A stretch of 42,011 bases of DNA from NCBI GenBank assembly GCA_025965155.1, contig JAOPXN010000028.1:1-42011 (forward strand), read 5' to 3'. Shown one piece after another: positions 26,660 through 35,357 of the stretch. This DNA is from Propionibacteriaceae bacterium. GTDB taxonomy: Bacteria > Actinomycetota > Actinomycetes > Propionibacteriales > Propionibacteriaceae. Within the stretch, counting starts at the first letter, position 1. Each line of letters begins with the position of its first letter. The notes beneath the pieces are model-generated. The model did not search any database, had not been told where the DNA came from, and saw nothing but the letters and a program-made list of their open reading frames with translations. The position numbers and the translations under genes are program-made.

Positions 26660-29043
26660 GCTGCCCCCAGGATCAACCGGACCGTCGCCAGCGCCGGAGC
26701 GGCCAGTTCCAGATCCAGATCATCGTCTGCTCGCTGCTCGGGTCGCTGACCGGCTCCGGCGGCCACCCGCCCGGCGATGGCTCGACGCTCCGACTCCGCA
26801 AACGCCCCGAAGGTACGCCGCACCAACGGCAGCACGTCGACGAACTCCTCCTGCCCCAGCCCGCTGACCCACTCGTCCAGCAGGGACAGCAGCTCGGGAT
26901 CGTGGATCAGCAGCACCGCTCCGTCGGAGAAGAACCCGTCGATCCAGGCCGCCTTGGTGGCGGCGCCGACACCATGCGACAACGCGCGATGCAGCCGGAC
27001 CGGAGCGTCGCTCAACAGCTCGGCGTCCACCAGGATCCGGATGATCCGGCCCGCCAGCTGACCGTTCAGGTCGGGCCGGTCCGCCACGCTGGCCAACACC
27101 GCCAGCCAGCGCTGACGGCCAGTCGGGCCGGGAGTTGATGTGCTCGGGGCACCGTCCTCGGCGGCGGCGGACGCCGCCAGCAGCCCGCCGGCGGCGTCCG
27201 CCGCCAGTAATCCAATCGCGGCATGCACCGCATCCAGCCGCCGGCGCATGGCCGCGGCCGCGTCGTCATCCAGGCCGGCCAGTGCCTGCGGCAAGCCGGT
27301 GCAGATCCGCAGCAGCAACGCCTCGCTGACCTGGCGCAGGCTCGCGGTGTCGGTCCGGCGGACGTCCCCGTACCGCTGGGCCCGGGCGAGATCAGGGACG
27401 GCATCCATCAGATGGACGACGTCGATGTCGAGTGCCGCCTTCTCCGCCAGCGCCGCCAGCAGCCGGCCCAGCGCGTCCGGCAGGTCGGCCAGCAAACAGT
27501 CCCCGACCGCGGCGGTGAGCTCGGCGAGGGAGCCCTCGGCGGCGACCCGGTCGATCTTCGCCGCTGCAGCGGCCTCGACGGTGGTCCCCCACACCGACGC
27601 CTCGACCAGGGTGACCGCGTACTCCGGTCGCCAGGTCGCCTCCCAGGTCTCCCGGAAGGTGCCCTGGCTCTGGATGCCGCTTTCGGCGGGTTGGATCCAG
27701 CGAAGCCCGAGCAGACCGAGCCGGTGGAACAGCTTGGACTTGGCCTGGTCGTGGCTGGTCCGCAGGTCCAGATCGTGCTGCCGCGTGGTCGGCTCCCGCC
27801 TGATCCGGAGCCGCCGGCACTGGGCGGTGAGGTCGGCGTCCAGCGGCACCGTCGGTACGCCGTCGCTGACAGTACCGAGCGCCTGACCGACCACCAGGTG
27901 GTCGGTCACGAACCGGACGGCGACCTCGTCACCGTCGCAGAGCACCGCCCGGGTGGCCTCGGTGACCTCCGACAGACCGGCCAACGGCCGGCCGCGGAGC
28001 GCGGCCAACGTGTCGGCCAGCCGGACCGCCTCGATCACGTGTGCGCTGGACACCATCAGGTCCTTGCCGCGCAAGGATCGCGCCACCGCGGTCAGCCAGC
28101 GGACGATGGGCTGGTCCGGGGCCGTCCACAGGTGGTGGTACCAGCCCGGAGAGGTCACGCCGGCTCCGTAGCCGGAGGCGCTGGCGAGCCGTTCGTGGGT
28201 CCAGGGCACCCAGGTAAGGGTGACTTTCCGCTTCGGGGCGCCGCGCAGGATCCGGGCGTCCGCGTTCGCCGGCGGCAGCGGCAGGGTGAGCACCGGCGCA
28301 TGCCAGGCGCCGCAGACCACAGCAACCCGCCGACGTCCGGCTTTCAGCGCCGCTCGGATTGTCTGCCGCATGTACGCCTCCCGGCGGGCCTCCTGCTCGG
28401 CCGCCAGGCCCGGGACGGTGCCGACCTCCCGGCGGACCTCCGCCATTGCCTCGATCAGTGCAGGGAACGGCGACGCGCCGTCCATCCTGGACTCGATCAC
28501 GTCGTCCCACCAGCGCTCGGCGTCGTCGTATCCAGCGGCCGCCGCCAGCAGCGCCAATGGGTCCTCGGTGGCCTGCCGGTGCTGCCGGCCCGCATCATCG
28601 TGGTCCAGCGGCGGCTGCTCATCGGTCGGCTCGCCGTCGGGTCCGGGCTCCGACTCGTCGGGATGGTCCGCGGTCGCTGGGGAGCTCCGACGGCGTTCGG
28701 CCAGGGTCATTGCCGCGGGCAGGTCGCAGAAGGACACCGCCACGTCTCGGCGCAGCGCCCACCGCATCGCCTGCCACTCCGGCGAGAAGACCGCATACGG
28801 CCAGAAGGCGGCCACGCTCGGTCGGTCCTGGGCGTAGCCGAGCAGCGCAACCGGCGGCTCCATTCCCTCGGCGGCCGCCCAGCCGATCAACGGGTCCGCG
28901 TCGGCCGGGCCCTCGATCAGCACCGCGTCCGGCTGGTAGTCATCCAACGCGGCCAGCAGCGACCGGGCCGAGCCGGGTCCGTGATGCCTGATCCCGAAGA
29001 CCTCGACCCGGGCCGGCTCAGCAACCAGAGCAGCCGTTGCCAC
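26656..29043 (-). CDS. DUF5682 family protein, EreA/TraB/ChaN-like
   Basis: A 795-residue protein, the largest of the operon. The N-terminus EVFGIRHHGPGSARSLLAAL followed by PDAVLIEGP, and later RRVAVVCGAWHAPVL, form a pattern (His motif, Glu motif, G-x-H motif) like that of the erythromycin esterase/TraB/Tiki/ChaN fold. These include metal-dependent hydrolases. The middle has a charged, Asp/Glu-rich segment (about 120-165), and the long C-terminal half is helical and Ala/Leu-rich. It starts at GTG 29043, right after the MoxR stop with no gap. Hydrolase function is inferred from the motifs only. Confidence 0.82.
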   Translation of the reverse strand: MATAALVAEPARVEVFGIRHHGPGSARSLLAALDDYQPDAVLIEGPADADPLIGWAAAEGMEPPVALLGYAQDRPSVAAFWPYAVFSPEWQAMRWALRRDVAVSFCDLPAAMTLAERRRSSPATADHPDESEPGPDGEPTDEQPPLDHDDAGRQHRQATEDPLALLAAAAGYDDAERWWDDVIESRMDGASPFPALIEAMAEVRREVGTVPGLAAEQEARREAYMRQTIRAALKAGRRRVAVVCGAWHAPVLTLPLPPANADARILRGAPKRKVTLTWVPWTHERLASASGYGAGVTSPGWYHHLWTAPDQPIVRWLTAVARSLRGKDLMVSSAHVIEAVRLADTLAALRGRPLAGLSEVTEATRAVLCDGDEVAVRFVTDHLVVGQALGTVSDGVPTVPLDADLTAQCRRLRIRREPTTRQHDLDLRTSHDQAKSKLFHRLGLLGLRWIQPAESGIQSQGTFRETWEATWRPEYAVTLVEASVWGTTVEAAAAAKIDRVAAEGSLAELTAAVGDCLLADLPDALGRLLAALAEKAALDIDVVHLMDAVPDLARAQRYGDVRRTDTASLRQVSEALLLRICTGLPQALAGLDDDAAAAMRRRLDAVHAAIGLLAADAAGGLLAASAAAEDGAPSTSTPGPTGRQRWLAVLASVADRPDLNGQLAGRIIRILVDAELLSDAPVRLHRALSHGVGAATKAAWIDGFFSDGAVLLIHDPELLSLLDEWVSGLGQEEFVDVLPLVRRTFGAFAESERRAIAGRVAAGAGQRPEQRADDDLDLELAAPALATVRLILGAA

Positions 29044-30150
29044 CTAGGACAGCTCCCGGCACGCGCTGTAGAACTCAGCCCAGCCGCTGCGCTCGCGGAC
29101 CACGACCTCCAGGTACTCACTCCACGCGACCTGGTCGGCGACCGGGTCCTTGACCACGGCGCCCAGCAGCCCGGACGCAATGTCGCCGGGCCGCAGCTCA
29201 CCGTCGCCGAAGTGTGCCGACAGGGCCAGCCCGCTGGTGATCACCGAGATCGCCTCGGCCGTGGACAGGCTCCCGGACGGGCTCTTGATCTTGGTCCGGC
29301 CGTCCTCGGTGACGCCGGAGCGGAGCTCGCGGAAGACGGTGACCACGCGACGGATCTCCTCGATTGCGGGCGGAACCGGAGGCAGCTCCAACGACTTGGA
29401 CATGTCAGCCACCCGGCTGGACACGATGGCGACCTCATCCTCGGCGCTGTCCGGCAGCGGCAGCACCACGGTGTTGAACCGCCGCCGCAGTGCCGAGGAC
29501 AGCTCGTTGATCCCCTTGTCGCGGTCGTTCGCGGTCGCCACGATATTGAAACCCTTGGCAGCCGCCACCTCGATGCCGAGTTCGGGCACCGGCAGGGTCT
29601 TCTCCGACAAGACGGTGATCAGCGCATCCTGGACGTCGGATGGGATCCGGGTCAGCTCCTCAATTCGGGCAATGGTCCCGTTCCGCATCGCCACCATCAC
29701 CGGGGACCACACCAACGCAGCTTCGCTCGGGCCTTCGGCGAGCAGCCGGGCGTAGTTCCAGCCGTACCGGATGGACTCCTCCGCCGTCCCGGAGGTGCCC
29801 TGCACCAGCAGCGTCGAGTTGCCCGAGATCGCGGCGGTGAGGTGCTCCGACACCCACGACTTAGCGGTGCCGGGCACACCGAGCAGCAGCAGCGCCCGGT
29901 CCGTCGCCATGGTGGCCACGGCGACCTCCATCAACCGCCGGGCACCCACGTACTTGGGAGAGATCACTGTGCCGTCGGGCAGCGTGCCGCCGATCAGGTA
30001 GGTCACTACGGCCCAGGGCGACATCCGCCAGTGCGGTGGCCGGGGACGGTCGTCGGCGGAATGCAACGCCACCAGCTCCGCTGCAAAGACCTGCTCGGCG
30101 TGAGGTCGCAGCAGATCCGCGGTTGGGGGCGGTGCGGCGACTTCGGTCAT
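29044..30150 (-). CDS. MoxR-type AAA+ ATPase with altered Walker B
   Basis: A 368-residue ATPase. Walker A GVPGTAKS is at residues 91-98, and the sensor 1 Asn is in VATAND (about 209). An ALRRRF arginine-finger-like motif is at about 220-225. The expected Walker B (hydrophobics then DE) reads IARIEEL, with Glu164-Glu165, so the Asp is replaced by Glu. A Met/Ser/Glu-rich N-terminal region precedes the core. MoxR ATPases with VWA partners remodel or insert cofactors into target proteins. The ATG overlaps the DUF5691 stop (ATGA), with GGAGG upstream, giving tight coupling. Confidence 0.92.
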   Translation of the reverse strand: MTEVAAPPPTADLLRPHAEQVFAAELVALHSADDRPRPPHWRMSPWAVVTYLIGGTLPDGTVISPKYVGARRLMEVAVATMATDRALLLLGVPGTAKSWVSEHLTAAISGNSTLLVQGTSGTAEESIRYGWNYARLLAEGPSEAALVWSPVMVAMRNGTIARIEELTRIPSDVQDALITVLSEKTLPVPELGIEVAAAKGFNIVATANDRDKGINELSSALRRRFNTVVLPLPDSAEDEVAIVSSRVADMSKSLELPPVPPAIEEIRRVVTVFRELRSGVTEDGRTKIKSPSGSLSTAEAISVITSGLALSAHFGDGELRPGDIASGLLGAVVKDPVADQVAWSEYLEVVVRERSGWAEFYSACRELS

Positions 30151-31493
30151 AACGGCCTCCTGGTATCAGCAGCTACGGGCGAGCTGGTCTCACCCGCTAC
30201 GGTCGACCTCTGACCGAAGGCCTGGTCGATCTCAGCCCGGAGCTGCATGGTCTGGTCCACAGCGGCAAAGGCTGTGCGGACCAGCATCAGCGTGCTCGCC
30301 GGTCGATCCACGCCGTTGAGGTAGTAGTCCGCAGCCTCGTGGGCAGCGTCGTGGTCGGACAACGGGATCCGAGCCCCGATGGCTGAGGCGTAGTCAACGC
30401 TGGCCGACCCTAGGGCCCTGGTACCGAGCAGCCGCAGCGCGGACAGCCAGATCTGCCGCGGCCACGGCTCCGGCCAGGACAGCAGCAGCTCCAAGATCAT
30501 CTCCGGCTGACGGTCCGCGCGCAGCCAGTCCATGACTATCGCGAGCCGCTGCTGGACCGGGACCAGCCGATGGAGCGCCGCTGCCTGCCGGCCGCGATAG
30601 CCGGCCTCGGTCAGCGCGGCGGCCCATCCGGCGTGGGCATCCCGGACCGCCGCCGCGGCCCACCCGTCCACAAGGTCCTCCCGCCATTGCGGCGCCGTGC
30701 GCAGGACCAGGTCAAGGATCTGCGGCGGCGACTCGTTCCACTCGGTGGGCCACAGGTCAGCAGCAGCCGCCGTGACGAGTTGCCGCAGCACGTACGCACC
30801 GGCGCCGATCCGGCTCCCGGCCGGCGGGCGAGGCGACACCCCATCGACTCGCATCGCCTCATCGACCGGTGGCGGCGTGATGATCAAGATCGGACCACGA
30901 TCGCTGTCGGGCTCGAGCCGAACCGCCGCCAGCGCCCGCTGGTTACGACGCTGTCCGAGCTCGGCGCGTTCGGCGCGACCGAGCTGAATGTCAGCCTCGG
31001 TGGCTTCCTGCCCGTCGGCGAGGAGCTTCGACAGCCGGGACCAGCGCGGGTTCTGATCAAGGAACCAGCGCCCTTGGGTACCGAAGGCCGATCGGAGCAG
31101 GGCCACTGGATAGCGTCGGTGGCGGGCCAGATGGTCGGCCAGTGACGTCCACAGCTGAGGCGCCACGGTGAACCCGTGATCAGCACATCCGGTCAGCCAG
31201 AGCGTGATCAACAGCGGGTCGGGTCGGAGCAGCAGGCGCTCCAGCACCTGCTGGGCTGCGTCGGGCGCCGCGTCACGCTGACCCGACGGTACGGCGCCCG
31301 CCGCAGCCACCCGAGGCGCCGGGCCGCCGGTCCGCGCCGCCGCCCGGTATGCCGCTGCCAGGTCGAGCAGCCGCCCGGCCGGGTCGGGATCCGCGGAGTC
31401 GAAGCGGGTCCACGGCTCAGCCAGCTGCGCCGGCACGGGTCGACGGTCGGTGCCCAGCAGCGCGGTCGTCACCAGCTCGGTCCACCCGTTCAC
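30147..31493 (-). CDS. DUF5691 family protein
   Basis: A 448-residue soluble protein recognised from its start WTELVTTALLGTDRRPVP. The body is almost entirely helical (HEAT-like look, repeated Trp/Leu/Ala/Arg patterns such as ILELLLSWPEPWPRQIW), suggesting a scaffold. A loop with DRGPILIITPPPVDEAMR is the most distinctive conserved block. No catalytic motif is seen. The open frame extends further upstream, but GTG 31493 overlaps the SWIM gene stop as GTGA and begins the conserved region. Family seen beside MoxR, DUF5682 and SWIM genes; function unknown. Confidence 0.8.
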   Translation of the reverse strand: MNGWTELVTTALLGTDRRPVPAQLAEPWTRFDSADPDPAGRLLDLAAAYRAAARTGGPAPRVAAAGAVPSGQRDAAPDAAQQVLERLLLRPDPLLITLWLTGCADHGFTVAPQLWTSLADHLARHRRYPVALLRSAFGTQGRWFLDQNPRWSRLSKLLADGQEATEADIQLGRAERAELGQRRNQRALAAVRLEPDSDRGPILIITPPPVDEAMRVDGVSPRPPAGSRIGAGAYVLRQLVTAAAADLWPTEWNESPPQILDLVLRTAPQWREDLVDGWAAAAVRDAHAGWAAALTEAGYRGRQAAALHRLVPVQQRLAIVMDWLRADRQPEMILELLLSWPEPWPRQIWLSALRLLGTRALGSASVDYASAIGARIPLSDHDAAHEAADYYLNGVDRPASTLMLVRTAFAAVDQTMQLRAEIDQAFGQRSTVAGETSSPVAADTRRPL

Positions 31494-32815
31494 TGGGTGA
31501 GCCTGTTCGTGAACGGGCGACCCTGGGGATCGGGCAGCACGCTGATAGGCCGCAGTACGGACGAGCTCCACTCGCCGAACAGGCTGACTGGTCCCGCTGC
31601 GGCGTGGGCCAGCAGGGGCCACGGATCGTCCTTCAGGCCGACCAGGTCGCAGCCCAAGCCCGCTGTGTCGCGGAACCGCCATGGCCGCCCCGGGCCTTCG
31701 GGTCGGACCGGGACGCCGGCCAGCACCACCGGCATCCGGTCGGCCCACGGGTCGGCCGCCACCAAGGCTGCGAACTCTCGGGCTACCTGGTCCAGGTCGA
31801 CAGCCGGCGCAGGGTCGACGCCACCGACTGCCTGGACCTGCCCGACCAGCGCCCGGAACTGACCCGAACCTGGGTAGAAATGCAGCGCCCCCTCGTACGC
31901 CTGGCCCACTGAGACAGCGGCCTCCAGCCGCTGACCGGGCGGAGCGAAGGCCAGGTAGAGAGCCCAACGTCGGCTACGGCTCCCGCGGAGCCAGACCCGA
32001 CGGGTCTCCAGCCGGTATTCGACTGTGTCCACCGAGCCCAGCGCGGTCCAGCGGTCGACGACGGGTGGTCCGGCCAGCACCTCGCCCTTCGCCACCGGGT
32101 ATCCGATTCGGGACCGCACCGTCGCCGCCAGCTCGGCTGGGAGGTGGTCAATGCGGCGGTGGGCCGTGATCAGCAATCGGAGGGCGGCCATCGACTGCAG
32201 CAACCGGCTCGGCCAGTCCTCGCGGGCCAGCTCCGACGGCATCGACCGCAGCATGCTGGCCACGCCGGGGGCCTGGGCGTCGACCATCCGTGCGGCGACC
32301 TGTTCGAAGTGGGCATAGCCCGCCCGGTTGAGACCCGCGAGACCGGAGCGCACCTGGTCACGGAGCCAGCGGTCCAGGTCGTCCAGGCCGGCGGTCACCC
32401 GGTCGCGTCGTGCGGCGGCGCGTCGCTGGACCGCCTCGGGGTCCACCACTGTGGACTTGTCGACCGTATCGACCTGCGCGGTGCCGCGTGCGGACCGTCT
32501 GGCTATCCAGGCGGCGGCGAACGGTTCCGGACGGGCCGCCGGAATGCCTCCAGCGGTCCACAGCAACAGCAGCCCCAGTACGTGCTTGCAGGGACTCTTC
32601 CGGCTGGGGCAGCTGCAGTCGAAGGCCGGCGGCGGTCCAAGTTCCACCACCGACTGGTACGGCGCCCGGCCACTGCCCAGGCAGGTTCCCCACAGGTGCG
32701 ACTCGTCGTGGCCCAACCGGGTCCAGGGCCGAGGCGTCGCGAGGCTGCTGGCCGCGCTCGCCGACGCAGGGTCGGGCGCAAGCGCAAGCACTCCCGCACG
32801 CTCCCAGACAGCCAT
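31490..32815 (-). CDS. SWIM zinc finger family protein
   Basis: A 441-residue protein opening the five-gene operon. Near the N-terminus a SWIM motif CxCx6CxH is intact: Cys67, Cys69, Cys76 and His78 in FDCSCPSRKSPCKHVLGL. SWIM domains bind zinc and contact DNA or proteins. The N-terminal VLALAPDPASASAASSLA and WTRLG blocks are typical of this bacterial subfamily. The remaining part is helical and then beta-rich (WALYLAFAPPGQR, ALHFYPGSGQFRALV). I chose the ATG at 32815, where homology begins; GTG 32845 is an alternative. The gene is 80 bases after folP2. Confidence 0.87.
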   Translation of the reverse strand: MAVWERAGVLALAPDPASASAASSLATPRPWTRLGHDESHLWGTCLGSGRAPYQSVVELGPPPAFDCSCPSRKSPCKHVLGLLLLWTAGGIPAARPEPFAAAWIARRSARGTAQVDTVDKSTVVDPEAVQRRAAARRDRVTAGLDDLDRWLRDQVRSGLAGLNRAGYAHFEQVAARMVDAQAPGVASMLRSMPSELAREDWPSRLLQSMAALRLLITAHRRIDHLPAELAATVRSRIGYPVAKGEVLAGPPVVDRWTALGSVDTVEYRLETRRVWLRGSRSRRWALYLAFAPPGQRLEAAVSVGQAYEGALHFYPGSGQFRALVGQVQAVGGVDPAPAVDLDQVAREFAALVAADPWADRMPVVLAGVPVRPEGPGRPWRFRDTAGLGCDLVGLKDDPWPLLAHAAAGPVSLFGEWSSSVLRPISVLPDPQGRPFTNRLTQ

Positions 32816-32895
32816 GCACGACAGCGTAGTTGCGACCACCGACACGACCTGGCGGCGGTGAGGATGCCCCCAACGCCAGACGAGTGGCGGAGGAC

Positions 32896-33789
32896 TTAGT
32901 GCAGGTTGTGTTCGAGATATTTCGGTGGGCGGAATCCCAAGATCGCCTCGGTCATCGTCACTGCCTGCACCGCGGCTGCGACATCATGCATCCGAAGTAT
33001 CCGGGCGCCGTTGAAAACGCAGACCGTGGCCGCGGCAATCGACGCGTTCAGCCGGTCCGGCTTGGCCAGACCGGTCGACTCGCCCACGAAGTCCTTGTTG
33101 GAGACCGCGGCCAGCAACGGCAGCCCGATGGCGGCGATCTCGTCCAGCCGACGGGTCAGCTCCAAGGTGTGCAGGGTGTTCTTGTTCAGGTCATGTCCCG
33201 GGTCGATCACGATGCGGTCCTCCGGAACGCCGAGCCGGGTGGCCAGTTCCACCCTGCTGATCAAGAACTCGCGGATCTCGGTGGCGACATCTCCGTACTG
33301 TGGGCGCGGGAAGTGCCTTCGGGGCTGCGCGCGGCTGTGCGTGATGACCAGGCTGGCCCGGGAGGAGGCGACCACCTCGGCCACCTGCGGGTCGTACAGT
33401 CCGGAGGTGTCGTTGATCACCGCGGCCCCGGCGGCAATGCTGCGCTCGGCCACCTCGGCGCGGAAGGTGTCGACCGAGATCACCACGTCGCTGGCCGCGG
33501 CGACGGCTTCGACCACCGGCACGACGCGCTCGATCTCCTCGCTGGCGCTGACTTCGTCGGTGTTGGGTGAGAAGGGCACCCCACCGACGTCCACCCAGCC
33601 GGCGCCCGCCGCGGCGGCCGCCAACGCCGCCTCCACCGCCCGATCGAGAGCGAAGGTGCGGCCCGCGTCGAAAAAGGAGTCCGGTGTCCGGTTGACGATT
33701 CCCATCACCACCACCTCCCGAGCGAAGTCGAAGGTGCGTCGACCGATCTGACGTACCGGATGCCGCAGCGGCGGGAGGTAGGCGCTCAC
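32896..33789 (-). CDS. folP2: Dihydropteroate synthase-like protein (FolP2 type)
   Basis: A 297-residue TIM-barrel protein. It keeps MGIVNRTPDSFFD (the pterin-site loop 1) and the C-terminal SNKDFVGE and RMHDVAAA blocks. The second loop, usually with an S/T-R-P-G motif that binds p-aminobenzoate and is the sulfonamide target, reads DVGGVPFSPNTDEVS instead. This is the pattern of mycobacterial FolP2, reported as lacking normal dihydropteroate synthase activity. So it may not make folate; a related methyltetrahydrofolate-like or glycolipid-related role is possible. The start is GTG 33789. It precedes the SWIM-to-VWA operon on the same strand. Confidence 0.85.
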   Translation of the reverse strand: MSAYLPPLRHPVRQIGRRTFDFAREVVVMGIVNRTPDSFFDAGRTFALDRAVEAALAAAAAGAGWVDVGGVPFSPNTDEVSASEEIERVVPVVEAVAAASDVVISVDTFRAEVAERSIAAGAAVINDTSGLYDPQVAEVVASSRASLVITHSRAQPRRHFPRPQYGDVATEIREFLISRVELATRLGVPEDRIVIDPGHDLNKNTLHTLELTRRLDEIAAIGLPLLAAVSNKDFVGESTGLAKPDRLNASIAAATVCVFNGARILRMHDVAAAVQAVTMTEAILGFRPPKYLEHNLH

Positions 33790-33889
33790 ACGGCGATCGT
33801 AGAGGCAGCGGCCCTTTTCCCGTGCCGCGAAGCCCGGCAGTCAGCATCAGCACTGCCCGAAGGATCGCCGGACACTACGATGCCTGGTC

Positions 33890-34894
33890 ATGACCTATGT
33901 CGCCGACGACAACCGCTACTCCGCCATGAAGTACCGCCGTTCAGGACGAAGTGGGCTCCAGCTGCCCGAACTGTCCCTCGGCCTGTGGCACAACTTCGGA
34001 CACGAGCGTCCGATCGACACCCAGCGCGCGATCCTCCGCCGCGCCTTCGACCTGGGTATCACCCACGTCGACCTGGCCAACAACTACGGCCCACCTCCAG
34101 GCAGCGCCGAGAGCAACTTCGGTCGGGTCTTCGCCGAGGACTTCCGCCCGTACCGGGACGAGATGATCATCTCGACCAAGGCCGGGTACGACATGTGGCC
34201 CGGGCCGTACGGCGAGTGGGGTTCCCGCAAGTACCTGCTCGCCTCGCTGGACCAGTCGCTGGACCGGATGGGACTGGACTACGTCGACATCTTCTACTCC
34301 CACCGCCCCGACCCGAGCACTCCGATCGAGGAGACGATGGGCGCGCTGGCCAGTGCTGTCCATCAGGGTAAGGCGCTGTACGTGGGCATCTCCAGCTACA
34401 ACCCCGAACAGACCCGTGCTGCGGCTGCGGCGCTGGCCGAACACAAGGTGCCGCTGCTGATCCACCAGCCGGTGTACTCCATGTTCAACCGGGGCCTGGA
34501 GGAGGGTTTGCTGCCCACCCTGGAGGAGCTCGGGCTCGGCTGCATCGTGTTCTCCCCGCTCGCGCAGGGCCTGCTCACCGACCGCTACCTGGACGGCACT
34601 GTGCCGGCGGGATCGAGGGCGGCCACCAGCCGGTTCCTGTCGGGGGCCTCGATCGAAGAGACCTACCTCGAGCGCGCCCGCGCCTTGAACGAGATCGCGG
34701 CGGCCCGCGGCCAGACCCTGGCCCAGTTGGCCCTGAGCTGGGTGCTGCGGCACCAGACCGTCACGTCGGCGATCATCGGTGCGTCCAGTGTCGGGCAGCT
34801 CGAGCAGAACGTCGCGGCCCTCTCCTTCCCCGCCCTGACGGAGGCGGAGATCAAGGCGATCGAGCCGTACGCCGTCCACGGCACCGGTTCCTGA
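33890..34894 (+). CDS. Aldo/keto reductase, YghZ / L-glyceraldehyde-3-phosphate reductase type
   Basis: A 334-residue NADPH-dependent reductase. The tetrad is Asp61 and Tyr66 (DLANNYG), Lys97 (STKAGY) and His138 (YSHRPD). The sequence PPPGSAESNFGR and MWPGPYGEWGSRKYLLASLDQSL are typical of the YghZ/KvAbeta-like branch, which reduces aldehydes such as L-glyceraldehyde 3-phosphate and methylglyoxal. It is a plus-strand gene between divergent folP2 and convergent VOC. TACGAT at 33876-33881 could be its -10 element. It is unlike the AKR at 15340, which belongs to another branch. Confidence 0.9.
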   Translation: MTYVADDNRYSAMKYRRSGRSGLQLPELSLGLWHNFGHERPIDTQRAILRRAFDLGITHVDLANNYGPPPGSAESNFGRVFAEDFRPYRDEMIISTKAGYDMWPGPYGEWGSRKYLLASLDQSLDRMGLDYVDIFYSHRPDPSTPIEETMGALASAVHQGKALYVGISSYNPEQTRAAAAALAEHKVPLLIHQPVYSMFNRGLEEGLLPTLEELGLGCIVFSPLAQGLLTDRYLDGTVPAGSRAATSRFLSGASIEETYLERARALNEIAAARGQTLAQLALSWVLRHQTVTSAIIGASSVGQLEQNVAALSFPALTEAEIKAIEPYAVHGTGS

Positions 34895-34915
34895 TCGGAG
34901 CCCTCGGCCGCGTTC

Positions 34916-34936
34916 TGGCCGGCGGAGAGCCGGCTA
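34916..34936. terminator. Hairpin between two convergent genes
   Basis: TGGCCGGC-N5-GCCGGCTA pairs over eight positions, including one G-T pair, in the 39-base gap and reaching into the stop codon of the VOC gene. It can serve both strands. No T-run. Confidence 0.4.
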
Positions 34937-35332
34937 GGACGCGCCGTCCGGGGCCGCATACAGCTCCAGCGCAATGTCGTCCGGGTCCTTGAAGTTGAGG
35001 ACATGTCCGTACGGCGTCTGCTGGCTGGGATCGAAAGTCACGCCGAGCTCAGTGAACCGCTGCTCCCACTCGGACAGCTCCGCCGGCGACGCGACATGCA
35101 GGGCCAGATGGTCCAGCCCGATCCGCGTCGGGTCGAAAGCATCCTTGCTCCCACTGTCATACTGCCGCAGACCTATCAGCGGACCGTCCGGCAGCGTGCC
35201 GACAGAGAACAAGACTCCGTCGCCCTCACCCGCCATGATCGGCTGCCAACCCAGCACTCGGCCGTACCACTCCTTGCTGCGCTGGAGATCTGAGACCGTG
35301 ATGGCCACATGCGCTACACCGGTGACTGCCAT
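34934..35332 (-). CDS. VOC family (glyoxalase-like) protein
   Basis: A 132-residue protein of the vicinal oxygen chelate fold, one full pair of beta-alpha-beta-beta-beta modules. Metal-ligand-like residues are His in VAHVAI, His in LDHLAL and Glu in IALELY. The segments DLQRSKEWYGRVLGW and DPDDIALELY are typical. It might be a glyoxalase or dioxygenase; the substrate is not evident. The ATG at 35332 is chosen because GGGGGAGG sits in front of it. The Nramp-like transporter is 25 bases upstream on the same strand. Confidence 0.9.
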   Translation of the reverse strand: MAVTGVAHVAITVSDLQRSKEWYGRVLGWQPIMAGEGDGVLFSVGTLPDGPLIGLRQYDSGSKDAFDPTRIGLDHLALHVASPAELSEWEQRFTELGVTFDPSQQTPYGHVLNFKDPDDIALELYAAPDGAS

Positions 35333-35357
35333 GCCTCCCCCTTCCCACACCTCAAGC

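Noticed and set aside
27223-30213. 996-codon open frame antisense to the DUF5682 and MoxR genes
   Set aside because: Composition is Arg/Gln/Pro/Gly-rich and no family is recognisable, while the opposite strand encodes two clear proteins with motifs.
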